A stretch of 64,000 nt of DNA from Stentor roeselii. Its lineage: Eukaryota > Ciliophora > Heterotrichea > Heterotrichida > Stentoridae. Made by a program: the position numbers and the translations under genes. Below the pieces are notes generated by a model. The model was not told the origin of the DNA. It was given only the letters and a program-made list of their open reading frames with translations, and made no database searches. Below, in pieces: positions 10,844 through 19,786 of this stretch. Location of the stretch: positions 1-64,000 of the forward strand of contig RSEH01000204.1 in NCBI GenBank assembly GCA_006503475.1, in the 5' to 3' direction. Positions within the stretch are counted from its first letter, which is position 1, and the number at the start of each line of letters is the position of its first letter.

Positions 10844-11899
10844 CTAGTCCTGATAAACTTTGAATCTTTTAAAAAAAATACTCTTCTCCTTATCATTCGC
10901 TTCATTTTTTAGATCATACATAAAACAAGCCGGCTCAAGTAGCTGAGGATTCCAATCTTTCGGAATATAAATAGCAGGTAAAGGAATACTAATATCAGGT
11001 TTCACAAAGTACATTGAAGTAATTGATGGGACATTAAAACAGCATGCCAGCCATTTACTATCACATTCAAATTTGAAATCAATGTAAAATTTACACTCAA
11101 TGATAAAGCTTTCCTGGTGATGAACATTCTTAAAAGTTGAGTTATTTTTCGTTAATTTTCTGATATCGAATTCAAAAGAATACGCCTCATCTTCAATCAT
11201 TTTGCTTCAGCAGGTATTTTAATTCGATAACTTGATTCAAAAATATTTACCTTTAAAAAGTTTTAAACCCTTGAAGATTAGTACCGACAATTGTGAAATA
11301 AGAAGAAGCAACAACGCGTTTAAAACTTATTCGACTGTTGGAGTTATCCACATTTAGCATGCAATGAATCGGATTTCCAGAACTGTAAATTTGATTGATC
11401 CATATTACTGACAAGGCCAAGGTTCCTTTTAATATCTGGCAGCGGGTAATTCTTTGAATGGTTGAATCAACAAGTGTATATTGAGCATTTACTTCATTTG
11501 TTATTCCTACTGTTTGTTTATTGCCAAGTTTCACGGTTGATGATTTGAGTCTTGCATATACTTTGTAAAGGAGTTTAAAATCACCAAGACCCATTCTGAA
11601 ATAATCAAAAGTTGTTGGTAAGTTAAGAGGAAGAAGGAACTCGAAATTAACTGCATAGTCTCCTGAAGGAATTGAGGAATTCCAGGACTTTAGAATATAT
11701 CTCGTTTTAGTTATTAGAACTCTGTTGATACTTACCCATATTCCTTCCTCGATCGCTTTGAAGTGAAAATTAAACTGCTTTGGGGGAAATCCTTGAAAAG
11801 CATTAGATTTATAGTACCGGTCATCAGCTCTCCTGGGATGAAGACGTACTTGTCGAGAACTAATTTGAGTTTTCCATACTTTGAAGGATCTGATCTCAT
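10844..11899 (-). pseudogene. Arrestin-like pseudogene with several single-base frameshifts
   Basis: This locus aligns end to end with the arrestin-like gene at 12522-13625 but is broken. Reading from the ATG at 11899, frame is lost near 11770 (one base missing in a T/A run). There are extra bases in homopolymers near 11255 and 11240, and one base is missing in the A run near 11200. Between the breaks the translation matches the family, for example YKVYARLK, DVDNSNSR-like sequence and KDWNPQLLEPA. The N terminus reads MRSDPS, so the Gly2 of the intact family is replaced by Arg. The CLCCGD cluster has degenerated. All breaks are in short homopolymers, so assembly error is possible, but four together plus motif loss favour true decay. 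Confidence 0.8.
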
Positions 11900-12521
11900 T
11901 ATTAAGGTTTTAGTAGCTAGCCTGTGATTTAAATGATGATTGAATGTATATTTTAAATCAAAGGTGCATTCCTAGTTGGTTTAATAGTTAAAAATTATTT
12001 GTTTTTATGAAGATGGAAGAAATTTTAAGAAAATTAATCAATGATATGATTCATTGAAATTTATTCATTAAAGTTTTAAATATTTGTAGAAAGGTTTATG
12101 TATTAGATTGATTAACTATTAAGTTTCGAGATGGGTTAGAAAGCTTTAGGATATTTTCTATTTCTTAAAGTAGATTAATATTTTAAAATGGAACTTAGCC
12201 AAATTATATCATATAAACTATACTTTTAATTTGAATTAGAAGCAACTTAATCTAGTAAAAATAAAAATGAATTTTTCAAATTGATCCTACTCATCACATT
12301 AATCATTCATCTACCAAAATTCCCCTAAGAAAATCAAATTATTTTAAAACCCAAAGATTCTGTAAAGCTCATAAAACCTCTAAAATCTTCTAAAAATTAC
12401 AATCAAACTACTCAAAACCCAAGATTCCCATTTCCAACTCCTTGACTACTTAACTATAACCCTAAAATAAAAACCCTTAGACAATCCACCCCATACTTAT
12501 CTATTCACTCTATAAACTTAA
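11900..12521. other. AT-rich intergenic DNA, no gene seen
   Basis: This stretch lies between the arrestin pseudogene and the intact arrestin-like gene on the same strand. It has C- and A-rich patches in its right half but no open frame or repeat. Confidence 0.5.
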
Positions 12522-13625
12522 CTAAATCTTGGTATTATCCAAATTGGGATTTCCACTTTTATACTGTTGTAAAAGCTGACTCTCCCCCTTATCATCAGCT
12601 TCATTCTTCGGGTCATAAACCACCTGAACAGGATTAAACATCTGCGGGTTCCAGTTCTGAGGAGCAGCGACAGCAGGTTGAACAAAGCTTCCGACAGGTT
12701 TAACAAAGAAAATGCTAGTTAAAAGTGGTTGATCTCCACAACACAAGCAAGAAATATTAAGTTCAAGTTCAAAGTCAATATAAAAAGTGCAGTCAATGAT
12801 ATTTCCGTTCATAGTATGAACATTAGTGAGGTCAATAGATCTATTAGTTGAGTTAGCAAGATCAAATGCAAAAGGTTGTCCTTGGTCTCCGATTATTTTT
12901 CCTCCAGGAGCCACATGAACAATATAAGTCGACCGAAACAAGACAAGTTTGAAGGGTCTTCGATATCCTCCACTAGCCGTGGCAAAGATGATACAATAGG
13001 CAGTAGCAGTAACACCTTTCACTTTAGCAAGACTTTTCGAGTTATCAACGTCTAATATGCATTGAATCGGAAGTCCAGGACTGTATTTGTCGTTTATCCA
13101 TCGGACTGCTATGTCCACTGAGCCTTTCTTGTTACAACACCAGGAAATCAAATTGGCAGTTATTCCTCCTTCTATTGGGCGCTGCAAAGGCACTTCATTC
13201 ATTATCCCTACTGGAACCTTATCTCGTAGTTTAGCGTCATTTGTCCTTAGTCTTGCATACACTTTGTAAACTAGACTTAAAAGCACACCTGGAGCGATGT
13301 AGTTAAAACTACCCGGCAAACCTTGAGGTAGCTGGAAGACGAAGGGAACTACGAAACTACCTGCGGGAAGGGGAACGTTCCAGGACATTAGAGTGTATTT
13401 GGTTTTAGAGATTAGGAACTTGTTGAAGAAGTGGTAGGTGTGCTTGCCTCGATGCTCTACCCATCTTACTACTTCAGCACCTTTAAAATGAAGGTTTAAA
13501 CTGCAAGGTGGTATTTCCTCGTTAAGTAACACGTTTATTGTCCCTCTTATGGGCTCTCCTGGGTTGAAAATGTACTTTTCTAGTACAACTTTTATTGCTC
13601 CGTATTTGGAATTGTCTGCACCCAT
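12522..13625 (-). CDS. Arrestin-like protein, divergent paralogue
   Basis: A 367-residue arrestin-like protein, clearly homologous to the 0.7-6.2 kb copies but diverged throughout. It keeps the PGEPIRG turn near residue 22, the C-domain KVKG segment, CLCCGDQP and NWNPQMFNP. It begins MGADNS, matching the N-myristoylation consensus (Gly2, Ser6). It is the closest intact relative of the pseudogene at 10844-11899, which lies on the same strand 622 bases away, so that pair is probably a second tandem duplication with one copy lost. The stop is TAG. Adaptor or scaffold function is inferred from family membership. Confidence 0.85.
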   Translation of the reverse strand: MGADNSKYGAIKVVLEKYIFNPGEPIRGTINVLLNEEIPPCSLNLHFKGAEVVRWVEHRGKHTYHFFNKFLISKTKYTLMSWNVPLPAGSFVVPFVFQLPQGLPGSFNYIAPGVLLSLVYKVYARLRTNDAKLRDKVPVGIMNEVPLQRPIEGGITANLISWCCNKKGSVDIAVRWINDKYSPGLPIQCILDVDNSKSLAKVKGVTATAYCIIFATASGGYRRPFKLVLFRSTYIVHVAPGGKIIGDQGQPFAFDLANSTNRSIDLTNVHTMNGNIIDCTFYIDFELELNISCLCCGDQPLLTSIFFVKPVGSFVQPAVAAPQNWNPQMFNPVQVVYDPKNEADDKGESQLLQQYKSGNPNLDNTKI

Positions 13626-13911
13626 ATTGTTAAAGGATTGAAGAGATTAATGATAATTGAATCCTAATCTGCTGCTTCATCTCTTCTAAACTCTTTAAAA
13701 TATTCTCATAACTATCAGACAATTATTTATGTCTTGAAAATTCTTTTCAAAAGTCCAGCGAATTGAAAATCAAATATTTATTCAAAATTACACAAAAGAT
13801 ATATCTTTGAAAAAATACCAAAAATATGACGATTACCAAAACCTGAATAAAATTATGAAAAATCATTCAATCACTAATTCCATTCACCCTAACCAAATTA
13901 ATCTATAATCC

Positions 13912-14481
13912 TCATTCATCTTTTCTCTTCCTTCGACACCATCTACACTTCCACCATTTCTCTTTCTGTTCAACCTGAAAAGCAGTAGGCACTTGATTCG
14001 ATTCAAAAGTCATTTTCGCAATCTTCTTTGACTTTTCCTTATAATTGTTAATCCTTCGATTAAGTTCAGCTTGTATTTTGATAAAACTATGATTATCCGG
14101 GTCAAGTTTAAGTCCAGCATCCAGGTCTTTTTGAGCATCTTTGAACTTTTCAAGTCGGGTAAAGGCAAGAGCTCTTCTGTAAAGCGCTTTTAAGTTATTT
14201 TCATCGATTTTCAAGGCGTCTGTGCAGAACTGAACAACACTTTGATACCCTCCGCCTTGTTTTATGTAGCAAGCTGATAAGTTTAAAAGACAAGGAAGCT
14301 GAATGTTGTTTATCATGTCTTCGAATTGCTCTTTGTTCTGGAATTTCTGTTCTTTTATCAGATGGTTGATTGCCAGAAGAGCTTTTGAATAAGACTTCCC
14401 TGCGTTTAAATAATCGTTTTCTTGCCAGTATTTGTTACCTGCTTCTTTTTCTTGGACTGGGATTTCAAGCTGGTTTTCCAT
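13912..14481 (-). CDS. TPR protein resembling the FKBP/AIP TPR domain
   Basis: A 189-residue protein made almost entirely of a three-repeat TPR module (about residues 8-150). It is closest in pattern to the C-terminal half of FKBP-type immunophilins: KEAGNKYWQENDY in repeat 1, LLNLSACYIKQGG in repeat 2 and KALYRRALAFTRLEKFKDA in repeat 3. No peptidyl-prolyl isomerase domain precedes it, so it is a stand-alone TPR protein. Such TPRs usually bind C-terminal EEVD tails of Hsp90 or Hsp70. The tail is basic with Trp and Cys residues (WWKCRWCRRKRK). The stop is TGA. It lies 39 bases downstream of the next gene on the same strand. Confidence 0.8.
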   Translation of the reverse strand: MENQLEIPVQEKEAGNKYWQENDYLNAGKSYSKALLAINHLIKEQKFQNKEQFEDMINNIQLPCLLNLSACYIKQGGGYQSVVQFCTDALKIDENNLKALYRRALAFTRLEKFKDAQKDLDAGLKLDPDNHSFIKIQAELNRRINNYKEKSKKIAKMTFESNQVPTAFQVEQKEKWWKCRWCRRKRKDE

Positions 14482-14520
14482 TTAAACTTTAATTAAACAG
14501 GTTCAGGGGTTTTGGAAGGT

Positions 14521-15066
14521 TTAGGACTCAGGTTTATTTTCGGGGTTTATGGAAATTTCTTCGAGGTTTTTAATTTTTTCAAGTTCTTGGAAGTCTTGTA
14601 AGAAGGAACTTGTGTGCTTTTTTATATTTGGAAGGGTGAAGGTGCTTTTTGTGCTTCTTCTAGGCGTCACGGGGTTTAAGCGAGGTAATGACTGTCCATG
14701 ACTAACCACAAAAGGATTCTTAAATGTTTCTTTAACAGTTCTATTTTTTCTCGCAACTTGAAAATTTTCCACAATTCTCGAAGGACTGACAGTATTTTTC
14801 CTATTTTTAACTTTATTGAACTCTTCAGAAGACTGACTCTGAAAACTATCACCATTTCTGACCATGATCACTCCTCGATGATTGACTTTATCTGCTAATC
14901 TAAGAGCAGGTAAAGAATGAGTAGGACTGGGTAGATTATTTAAAGGCCGTGTTTGAGTAGACACGTTTTGCATGCACAAAGTATAACCTTCGCTATCAAA
15001 AGGAGCGACTTCACGTTTTTTCCGACTACAACATGCGAAAAAGCTAACTAAACAGCAAGACGACAT
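14521..15066 (-). CDS. Cys-rich N-terminus protein, unrecognised
   Basis: About 181 residues from the ATG at 15066. An in-frame ATG at 15111 also exists but would overlap the divergent gene that starts at 15098, so the inner start is preferred. The first 14 residues hold four Cys in a short hydrophobic stretch followed by RKKR, a pattern seen in palmitoylated membrane anchors. The rest is polar, basic and low in complexity, with no recognised domain. Only 31 bases separate its start from that of the CPAP/SAS-4-like gene, so the two probably share a bidirectional promoter. Confidence 0.6.
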   Translation of the reverse strand: MSSCCLVSFFACCSRKKREVAPFDSEGYTLCMQNVSTQTRPLNNLPSPTHSLPALRLADKVNHRGVIMVRNGDSFQSQSSEEFNKVKNRKNTVSPSRIVENFQVARKNRTVKETFKNPFVVSHGQSLPRLNPVTPRRSTKSTFTLPNIKKHTSSFLQDFQELEKIKNLEEISINPENKPES

Positions 15067-15097
15067 AACTTTATTACTCACTACCAGCTTATAAATC
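15067..15097. promoter_or_regulatory. 31-bp divergent start-to-start interval
   Basis: This is the entire sequence between the start codons of two divergent genes. Any promoter must lie within it or within the two coding regions. Confidence 0.5.
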
Positions 15098-16063
15098 ATG
15101 GAAAAAAGCATTAAAAAGGCTCAAAACAACACCCGAACCATCCAAACCTCTTTAAAAACGTCTGAATTTCAATTAAAACCAGAAAAAACCAGAGAATTCC
15201 TTGAAAAACTTCCAACTACCTTCGAAAGTCCAGACCAAGACGAGATCCTCAACAGCAGCCGGCTGAGTAAATCAAGTGAAAGCGACGATCACTTGAAGTC
15301 CTCAATGGCTCTTTACACATTCACCAAAGAATCCTCATTGACCACTTCAAACGCGAAGGTCAGCTTCGACTCGAACATCATGAAAACTCCTAAAATAAAC
15401 CCGGGCATTTACGAGTCCCCTTATTTCAAATCAAAAAAACAAGTAAAAGAAAAACCTGAAATTCCTTTACTAAAAACACCGAATTTAAATGAAAACTTGC
15501 AGAGTATCTCAACTCAACTTGAAGTTGAAAAGTTGAAGAAAATCATTTTAAAACAACAGAAAATTATTCAAGCGAAAGATCAGCAGATATCAAAAATGGC
15601 TGAAATGTTTGAAAAAAAAATGAGAAATTTAGAATCTGTTAATGAAAAATTGAGGAAGTCGAGTAAGAAGTTTCCTTGTCATGGTCATTCGAACTCGTAT
15701 AGTCCTTTGATACCGACTCATGCGAAAAGTGACTCTGCCTCGAGTGCAGCGAGTCAGAAAAATGAGATTTTTTACCCGAATGGCTCTAGATGTGAAGTTT
15801 ATCCTAATGGGTATAAAGTCACTTATTTCGCTAATCATGATATTAAACAAGAACACCCTGATGGAATCATTATTTATTTCTTTGCGAAACAACAGACTAC
15901 GAAAACTACTTTTAAGGATGGAATGCAAATTGTTAAGTTTCGAAATGGACAGACTGAAAAAATATTTACTGATGGAACTAAAGAGATAAGATTACCTGAT
16001 GGTACTGTTAGATGTGTTTTTAATAATGGAGAAGAAATTGTTTGTAAAACTGGAAAATTTTAG
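15098..16063 (+). CDS. CPAP/SAS-4-like centriole protein with C-terminal G-box
   Basis: A 321-residue protein whose last 95 or so residues form a TCP10/CPAP C-terminal domain (G-box). This is a run of beta repeats with the pattern PNG/PDG: FYPNGSRCEVYPNG, HPDGIIIYF, KDGMQIVKF, TDGTKEIRLPDG and NNGEEIV. In CPAP/SAS-4 this domain binds STIL/Ana2 during centriole assembly. A short coiled coil precedes it (about residues 140-190), and the N-terminal half is disordered. The protein is much shorter than animal CPAP and has no evident tubulin-binding PN2-3 domain. In a heavily ciliated cell a basal-body role is a good inference. It shares a 31-bp interval with the divergent gene. Confidence 0.85.
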   Translation: MEKSIKKAQNNTRTIQTSLKTSEFQLKPEKTREFLEKLPTTFESPDQDEILNSSRLSKSSESDDHLKSSMALYTFTKESSLTTSNAKVSFDSNIMKTPKINPGIYESPYFKSKKQVKEKPEIPLLKTPNLNENLQSISTQLEVEKLKKIILKQQKIIQAKDQQISKMAEMFEKKMRNLESVNEKLRKSSKKFPCHGHSNSYSPLIPTHAKSDSASSAASQKNEIFYPNGSRCEVYPNGYKVTYFANHDIKQEHPDGIIIYFFAKQQTTKTTFKDGMQIVKFRNGQTEKIFTDGTKEIRLPDGTVRCVFNNGEEIVCKTGKF

Positions 16064-16381
16064 AGATTAATTAAGTTGCTTAGAGGTTAAGAGTTGGGTT
16101 TTATTTTAGTGAGGTTTAAGATTTCGTGGTTATTTAGATGAGGAATTAAGTGGCTTATTCAGTGTTTTTTATAGAATTATTTGAATCTTTATATGGGTTA
16201 TTTTTTAAATAGAGAATAATTTAGATGAACAACTCTTAGAAAAATTCAAAATATCTCTATTCCAATTACAGGAAAATTCTTTTGATAATCTTTAAACTAC
16301 TCCTATCATTAACCCAAATAAAAAAAATAATCCTAATATCCACTCATTCTAAAACTCTAAAAGCACTATCCATCCTTCTAC
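16064..16381. other. Convergent 3' flanks, nothing seen
   Basis: These 318 bases lie between the SAS-4-like gene and the convergent MMAA gene. The sequence is AT-rich and no terminator or repeat is recognised. Confidence 0.5.
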
Positions 16382-17335
16382 CTACCGATCCTTGCTCAAA
16401 ATAATCTCAAATAATTCCTGAGCATTAGCTCTAGGCCACCTTCCATTAACAACCTGCTCAAACCGTTCAGTTCCAGTCATTTCCCTAACCTTAACCTTCA
16501 TCATAGCCTCAAGCATCCTTAAAGTATTCTGCCTAACCTGTCTTTTTCTCTTCCAAAAAATATCCTCCTTAAGTCTTTCCCTAGTCCTTAAAACAGCTTG
16601 CCAAAGTTCACTAATTCCATCCTTCATAACAGCCGAGCAAAGTAAAACTTCAGGTTTAAACTTTAAATACCTTGAAAGATTCAACTTAACAGCCTGTTCC
16701 AATTCAAATTTGCAAGCTTTTGCCTTTTCACGAAAAGGTCCATCAGCCTTATTAACAACGATAAGATCAGCGACTTCCATGATTCCTTTTTTAATTCCTT
16801 GAAGTGAGTCGCCTCCAGCCGGTGTTGTGACGAACAAGACCAAATCAGTGACTTCATCGACAGTTGTTTCATTTTGGCCTAAGCCGACAGTTTCAATGAT
16901 GACATTATGAAACCCTGCATTTTCACATAAAGTGATACTTTCACTGCAACTGACAGTCACGCCACCCAAGGCGCCCATGGTAGGAGAAGGTCGGATATAA
17001 GCGAGAGGATTCGTTGCCAATGAGGCCATGCGGGTCTTATCTCCAAGTATCGAGCCTCCATGAGTGGGGGAAGAAGGGTCTATTGCGAGGACTGCGAGTT
17101 TTTCACCTTTTTCAACTAACTGCAAGCCAAGCGCTTCTATCAAAGTGCTTTTCCCTGCCCCTGGGGATCCACAGATGCCTAGTCTTAAAGAACCCTCCTG
17201 AGGCTTCAGGCCTTTCAACAGGGCCAGGGCGGACTGACGGTGCTGAGGATTTGAGGACTCTATCAAAGTTATCGCTTTTGCTAAAGCTACTCGACTACCC
17301 GTCATGACCTGCTCTGCTAATAGGGATCCATTCAT
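16382..17335 (-). CDS. MMAA: MMAA/MeaB-family GTPase (methylmalonyl-CoA mutase chaperone)
   Basis: A 317-residue G3E GTPase of the ArgK/MeaB/MMAA family. The P-loop is GSPGAGKST at about residues 56-64. It is followed by AIDPSSPTHGGSILGDKTRM, ETVGLGQNE (switch) and NKADG for guanine recognition. The family loads and protects adenosylcobalamin-dependent methylmalonyl-CoA mutase in mitochondria, so the cell probably has B12-dependent propionate metabolism. Length matches bacterial MeaB. A mitochondrial presequence is not obvious; the start chosen is the ATG at the conserved N terminus. The hydrolase gene ends only 9 nt upstream on the same strand. Confidence 0.92.
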   Translation of the reverse strand: MNGSLLAEQVMTGSRVALAKAITLIESSNPQHRQSALALLKGLKPQEGSLRLGICGSPGAGKSTLIEALGLQLVEKGEKLAVLAIDPSSPTHGGSILGDKTRMASLATNPLAYIRPSPTMGALGGVTVSCSESITLCENAGFHNVIIETVGLGQNETTVDEVTDLVLFVTTPAGGDSLQGIKKGIMEVADLIVVNKADGPFREKAKACKFELEQAVKLNLSRYLKFKPEVLLCSAVMKDGISELWQAVLRTRERLKEDIFWKRKRQVRQNTLRMLEAMMKVKVREMTGTERFEQVVNGRWPRANAQELFEIILSKDR

Positions 17336-17344
17336 ATTTATTCA

Positions 17345-19225
17345 TTAAAATATTCCTGCGCTTTGCAGGTGCTGCTCGTATAGATAACGCTCTAGAGAGG
17401 TGAAGGAACCGTTGTGTCCACATGTTAAAGGAAGAAGCTTTCCTGTTTGTTTTTCGTCGGTTTTTAATGAGGATATCCAATTTTCGCATTTGGATAGAAA
17501 GGATAGGATTGTATGGAAGTCGAGTAATAGAGAGTGGACTGATGGATTTTCACACTTTTCAAATTCTGTGATTATTGATTGTAACTCTTTTGAGGTTAGT
17601 TGGAATTTTAATAAGGCTGAATTTAGGTTGTTTGATGGACTGTGACTGTATACTTCTGGAGTACTCCCCCAGATGCCTAGAACGCAGATCCAATTCCTAA
17701 CCTGATCCTCATCACAATCCAAAAACAAGTCCATAAAGCTCTGCCCACCAGCATCAACAATAACTAAAATTTCATCCAGATAATTAACCAGAGTTTTCAA
17801 AACATTTCCAGTATCAATAGATCCTCTTTTTTTAACCCTTCTAACAGTCCGATCATCTTTTTTCCTAAACCCGGCGAGACTTTGAATCTTTCTCAAAGCA
17901 AGAGTAATTTTTCCAATATCATCTTGATTAAACGGAAAAAACTGAGGACATTTCAAAAAGTACTGAAAAGCGACTCCAGCTTTTAAAGACCCAAGATTAT
18001 TGATCATGATATCATTGCAGTCACAAGACAAGACCTTAAAGCATTCATTAGAAACAAAGTCCTGAACAACATCCGAGTCCCTCGGTCCAAACAATTTAAA
18101 CAAACATTCAGCAGCGGATCCATAGTTAAACCTGGCAGTGCTTGAAAGTGACTGAAAAGTTCTATCAGCAAATAAAAAATCAGCTTGAATCTTAAAAGCC
18201 AGATGAGAAGCGATGCATCCTCCAAGTGACTCTCCATGAATTCCAATATTTCTGAATTTTTTTTTAGTTTTAATGAAATTTGCTACCTTTTCAGCATCTT
18301 TTTTCATCTTCTGCAAGTCAGGACTTCCAGTGGACCTGCCGTAGCCTCTGTAGTTCCAAAGGACTAAGTTGACGCCAGACATGACGTAAAGTTCGATCCA
18401 GTCTGTTTGAAAATAAGAAAATTCGTAATAAGCTGCATTCGGGTTGCAGAAAATGATGACAGGCGAGGAGTCAGTCGTGATAATCCCTGAGATCCAAACA
18501 CAGTCAATCAAACAGCCTTCGCCTTCCACCCAGAACTGCTCACAAGTGAACCTTTTAAACAAATCAGCTCTCATGTACTCAAGGGTTCCAAATAAAAACC
18601 CGCCTCTTACAAAAGAACGGTTCGCTTTCATTTGAATGAACTGAACAAGTTCTTCTGTTGTTTTTATACAGGCTTCAAGTAAGTCTAAGTCTTTCACTGT
18701 CGCTCCGGATTCAGGGTTTTCGATGAATTCCCAGATGTTTAATTGGAAGTCGTCGATTAAATCGACTTTAGTTGTTAACAGCAATGTTTTAAGACCTGTT
18801 AATTTTAGAAGAAAGGCTTTTTGGTCTGATGTGATTTGTCCTTCAACTTCGAGATGTGAAAAGTTGTTGATTAGAGAAGAGATAAGCTTTTGATATAAAC
18901 GAATGGAACTTTCGGAAAATGCTTGACTTTCATTTGAACCTTTTAAAGATATCAGGTACTTTGAAAAGTTTCCTAGTTTTTGACTTGCCTGGTCTGAGAG
19001 TTCTTTGGAATAGTGAGACTCGATAAGCTTTAGCCAGAACTTGTAAGAACCTGGAAAAACCAACAGGTTGATTAAAAATCGAAGAATACACCAAATTATC
19101 AGCAGTAACAACAACAAAGCAATGTAAAAACTGAGGTAGTAGGACAGAATGACACAAATCAATACAAGAAATAATAAAAGTCCTGTAATGATGGAAATGA
19201 TGGAAGCCTTGCTAACAGTAATCAT
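17345..19225 (-). CDS. Membrane-anchored alpha/beta hydrolase
   Basis: A 626-residue protein with two adjacent hydrophobic segments near the N terminus (about residues 7-30 and 33-57), a helical linker, and an alpha/beta hydrolase fold from about 225. The oxyanion region reads NPNAAYYEFSYFQTDW, the strand-turn before the nucleophile reads NYRGYGRSTGSP, and the nucleophile elbow is GESLGG (Ser about 333). A Cys-Gly-His near the C terminus supplies a candidate catalytic His. This layout is common in protist serine hydrolases related to ABHD proteins; the substrate (lipid or acyl-protein) is unknown. Its stop precedes the MMAA start by 9 nt. Confidence 0.82.
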   Translation of the reverse strand: MITVSKASIISIITGLLLFLVLICVILSYYLSFYIALLLLLLIIWCILRFLINLLVFPGSYKFWLKLIESHYSKELSDQASQKLGNFSKYLISLKGSNESQAFSESSIRLYQKLISSLINNFSHLEVEGQITSDQKAFLLKLTGLKTLLLTTKVDLIDDFQLNIWEFIENPESGATVKDLDLLEACIKTTEELVQFIQMKANRSFVRGGFLFGTLEYMRADLFKRFTCEQFWVEGEGCLIDCVWISGIITTDSSPVIIFCNPNAAYYEFSYFQTDWIELYVMSGVNLVLWNYRGYGRSTGSPDLQKMKKDAEKVANFIKTKKKFRNIGIHGESLGGCIASHLAFKIQADFLFADRTFQSLSSTARFNYGSAAECLFKLFGPRDSDVVQDFVSNECFKVLSCDCNDIMINNLGSLKAGVAFQYFLKCPQFFPFNQDDIGKITLALRKIQSLAGFRKKDDRTVRRVKKRGSIDTGNVLKTLVNYLDEILVIVDAGGQSFMDLFLDCDEDQVRNWICVLGIWGSTPEVYSHSPSNNLNSALLKFQLTSKELQSIITEFEKCENPSVHSLLLDFHTILSFLSKCENWISSLKTDEKQTGKLLPLTCGHNGSFTSLERYLYEQHLQSAGIF

Positions 19226-19362
19226 TTTTATAAATCCACTAAAAATCTAAATATCCATTCAAACCCATCACCTCTTAAAACCTCTTCAAATCTCCTTTAA
19301 TCTCTTTTCCAAAAAAATCCCTCTTTATTCACCCTTTTAATATATCTCCAAAGCCCCCATAA
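19226..19362. promoter_or_regulatory. 137-bp divergent intergenic region, C/A-rich
   Basis: This is the start-to-start interval between the hydrolase gene (minus) and the gene at 19363 (plus). It is nearly free of G on the plus strand and contains ccaaaaaaatccc about 45 nt before the plus-strand start. The same kind of element recurs before other genes in the window. Confidence 0.4.
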
Positions 19363-19776
19363 ATGCAAAAACGAAGACGACAAATCTCAGCCTGGTGGGA
19401 AAGTCTTGACACTGAAGCTGACAACTTAAGAGTCAACCCAAACCTCTTCAAACAAGCATCAGACCCTTCGCCTGACAAGTACCGTGACCTGAACGACCGT
19501 CCTGACAAGGTCAACCCTGACAACTGTTACATTATAAGAGAAGCTCTTCAGAAGCTGTACCAGTTCTTGACTGCCAGTCATGCAGACGGCTGCTCTGACA
19601 AGTCCTGCAGGTACGACCCGAAGACCTGCGCTATAAAAATTCGCATCAAGAAAAATAATCAGAGAGACTTTAAGGGACTTGAAGGCGAGTTTAAGATTAG
19701 GAAGAAAAGAGGAAGAAAGAGCAAATATGAACTTCAGCAAATGGCACTTATGCAGGCTGCTAATGCCATGCTTTAA
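19363..19776 (+). CDS. Small basic protein with Cys cluster, unrecognised
   Basis: A 137-residue protein of unknown family. It has an Arg/Lys N terminus (MQKRRRQ), an acidic-polar first half and a Cys triad CSDKSCRYDPKTC at about residues 76-88 that could bind a metal. Near the C terminus is an AT-hook-like basic segment, RKKRGRKSKY, followed by a Met/Ala-rich helix. A nuclear, DNA-associated protein is possible but unproven. It converges with the Lon gene, with 10 nt between the stop codons. Confidence 0.65.
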   Translation: MQKRRRQISAWWESLDTEADNLRVNPNLFKQASDPSPDKYRDLNDRPDKVNPDNCYIIREALQKLYQFLTASHADGCSDKSCRYDPKTCAIKIRIKKNNQRDFKGLEGEFKIRKKRGRKSKYELQQMALMQAANAML

Positions 19777-19786
19777 GATAGATAAT

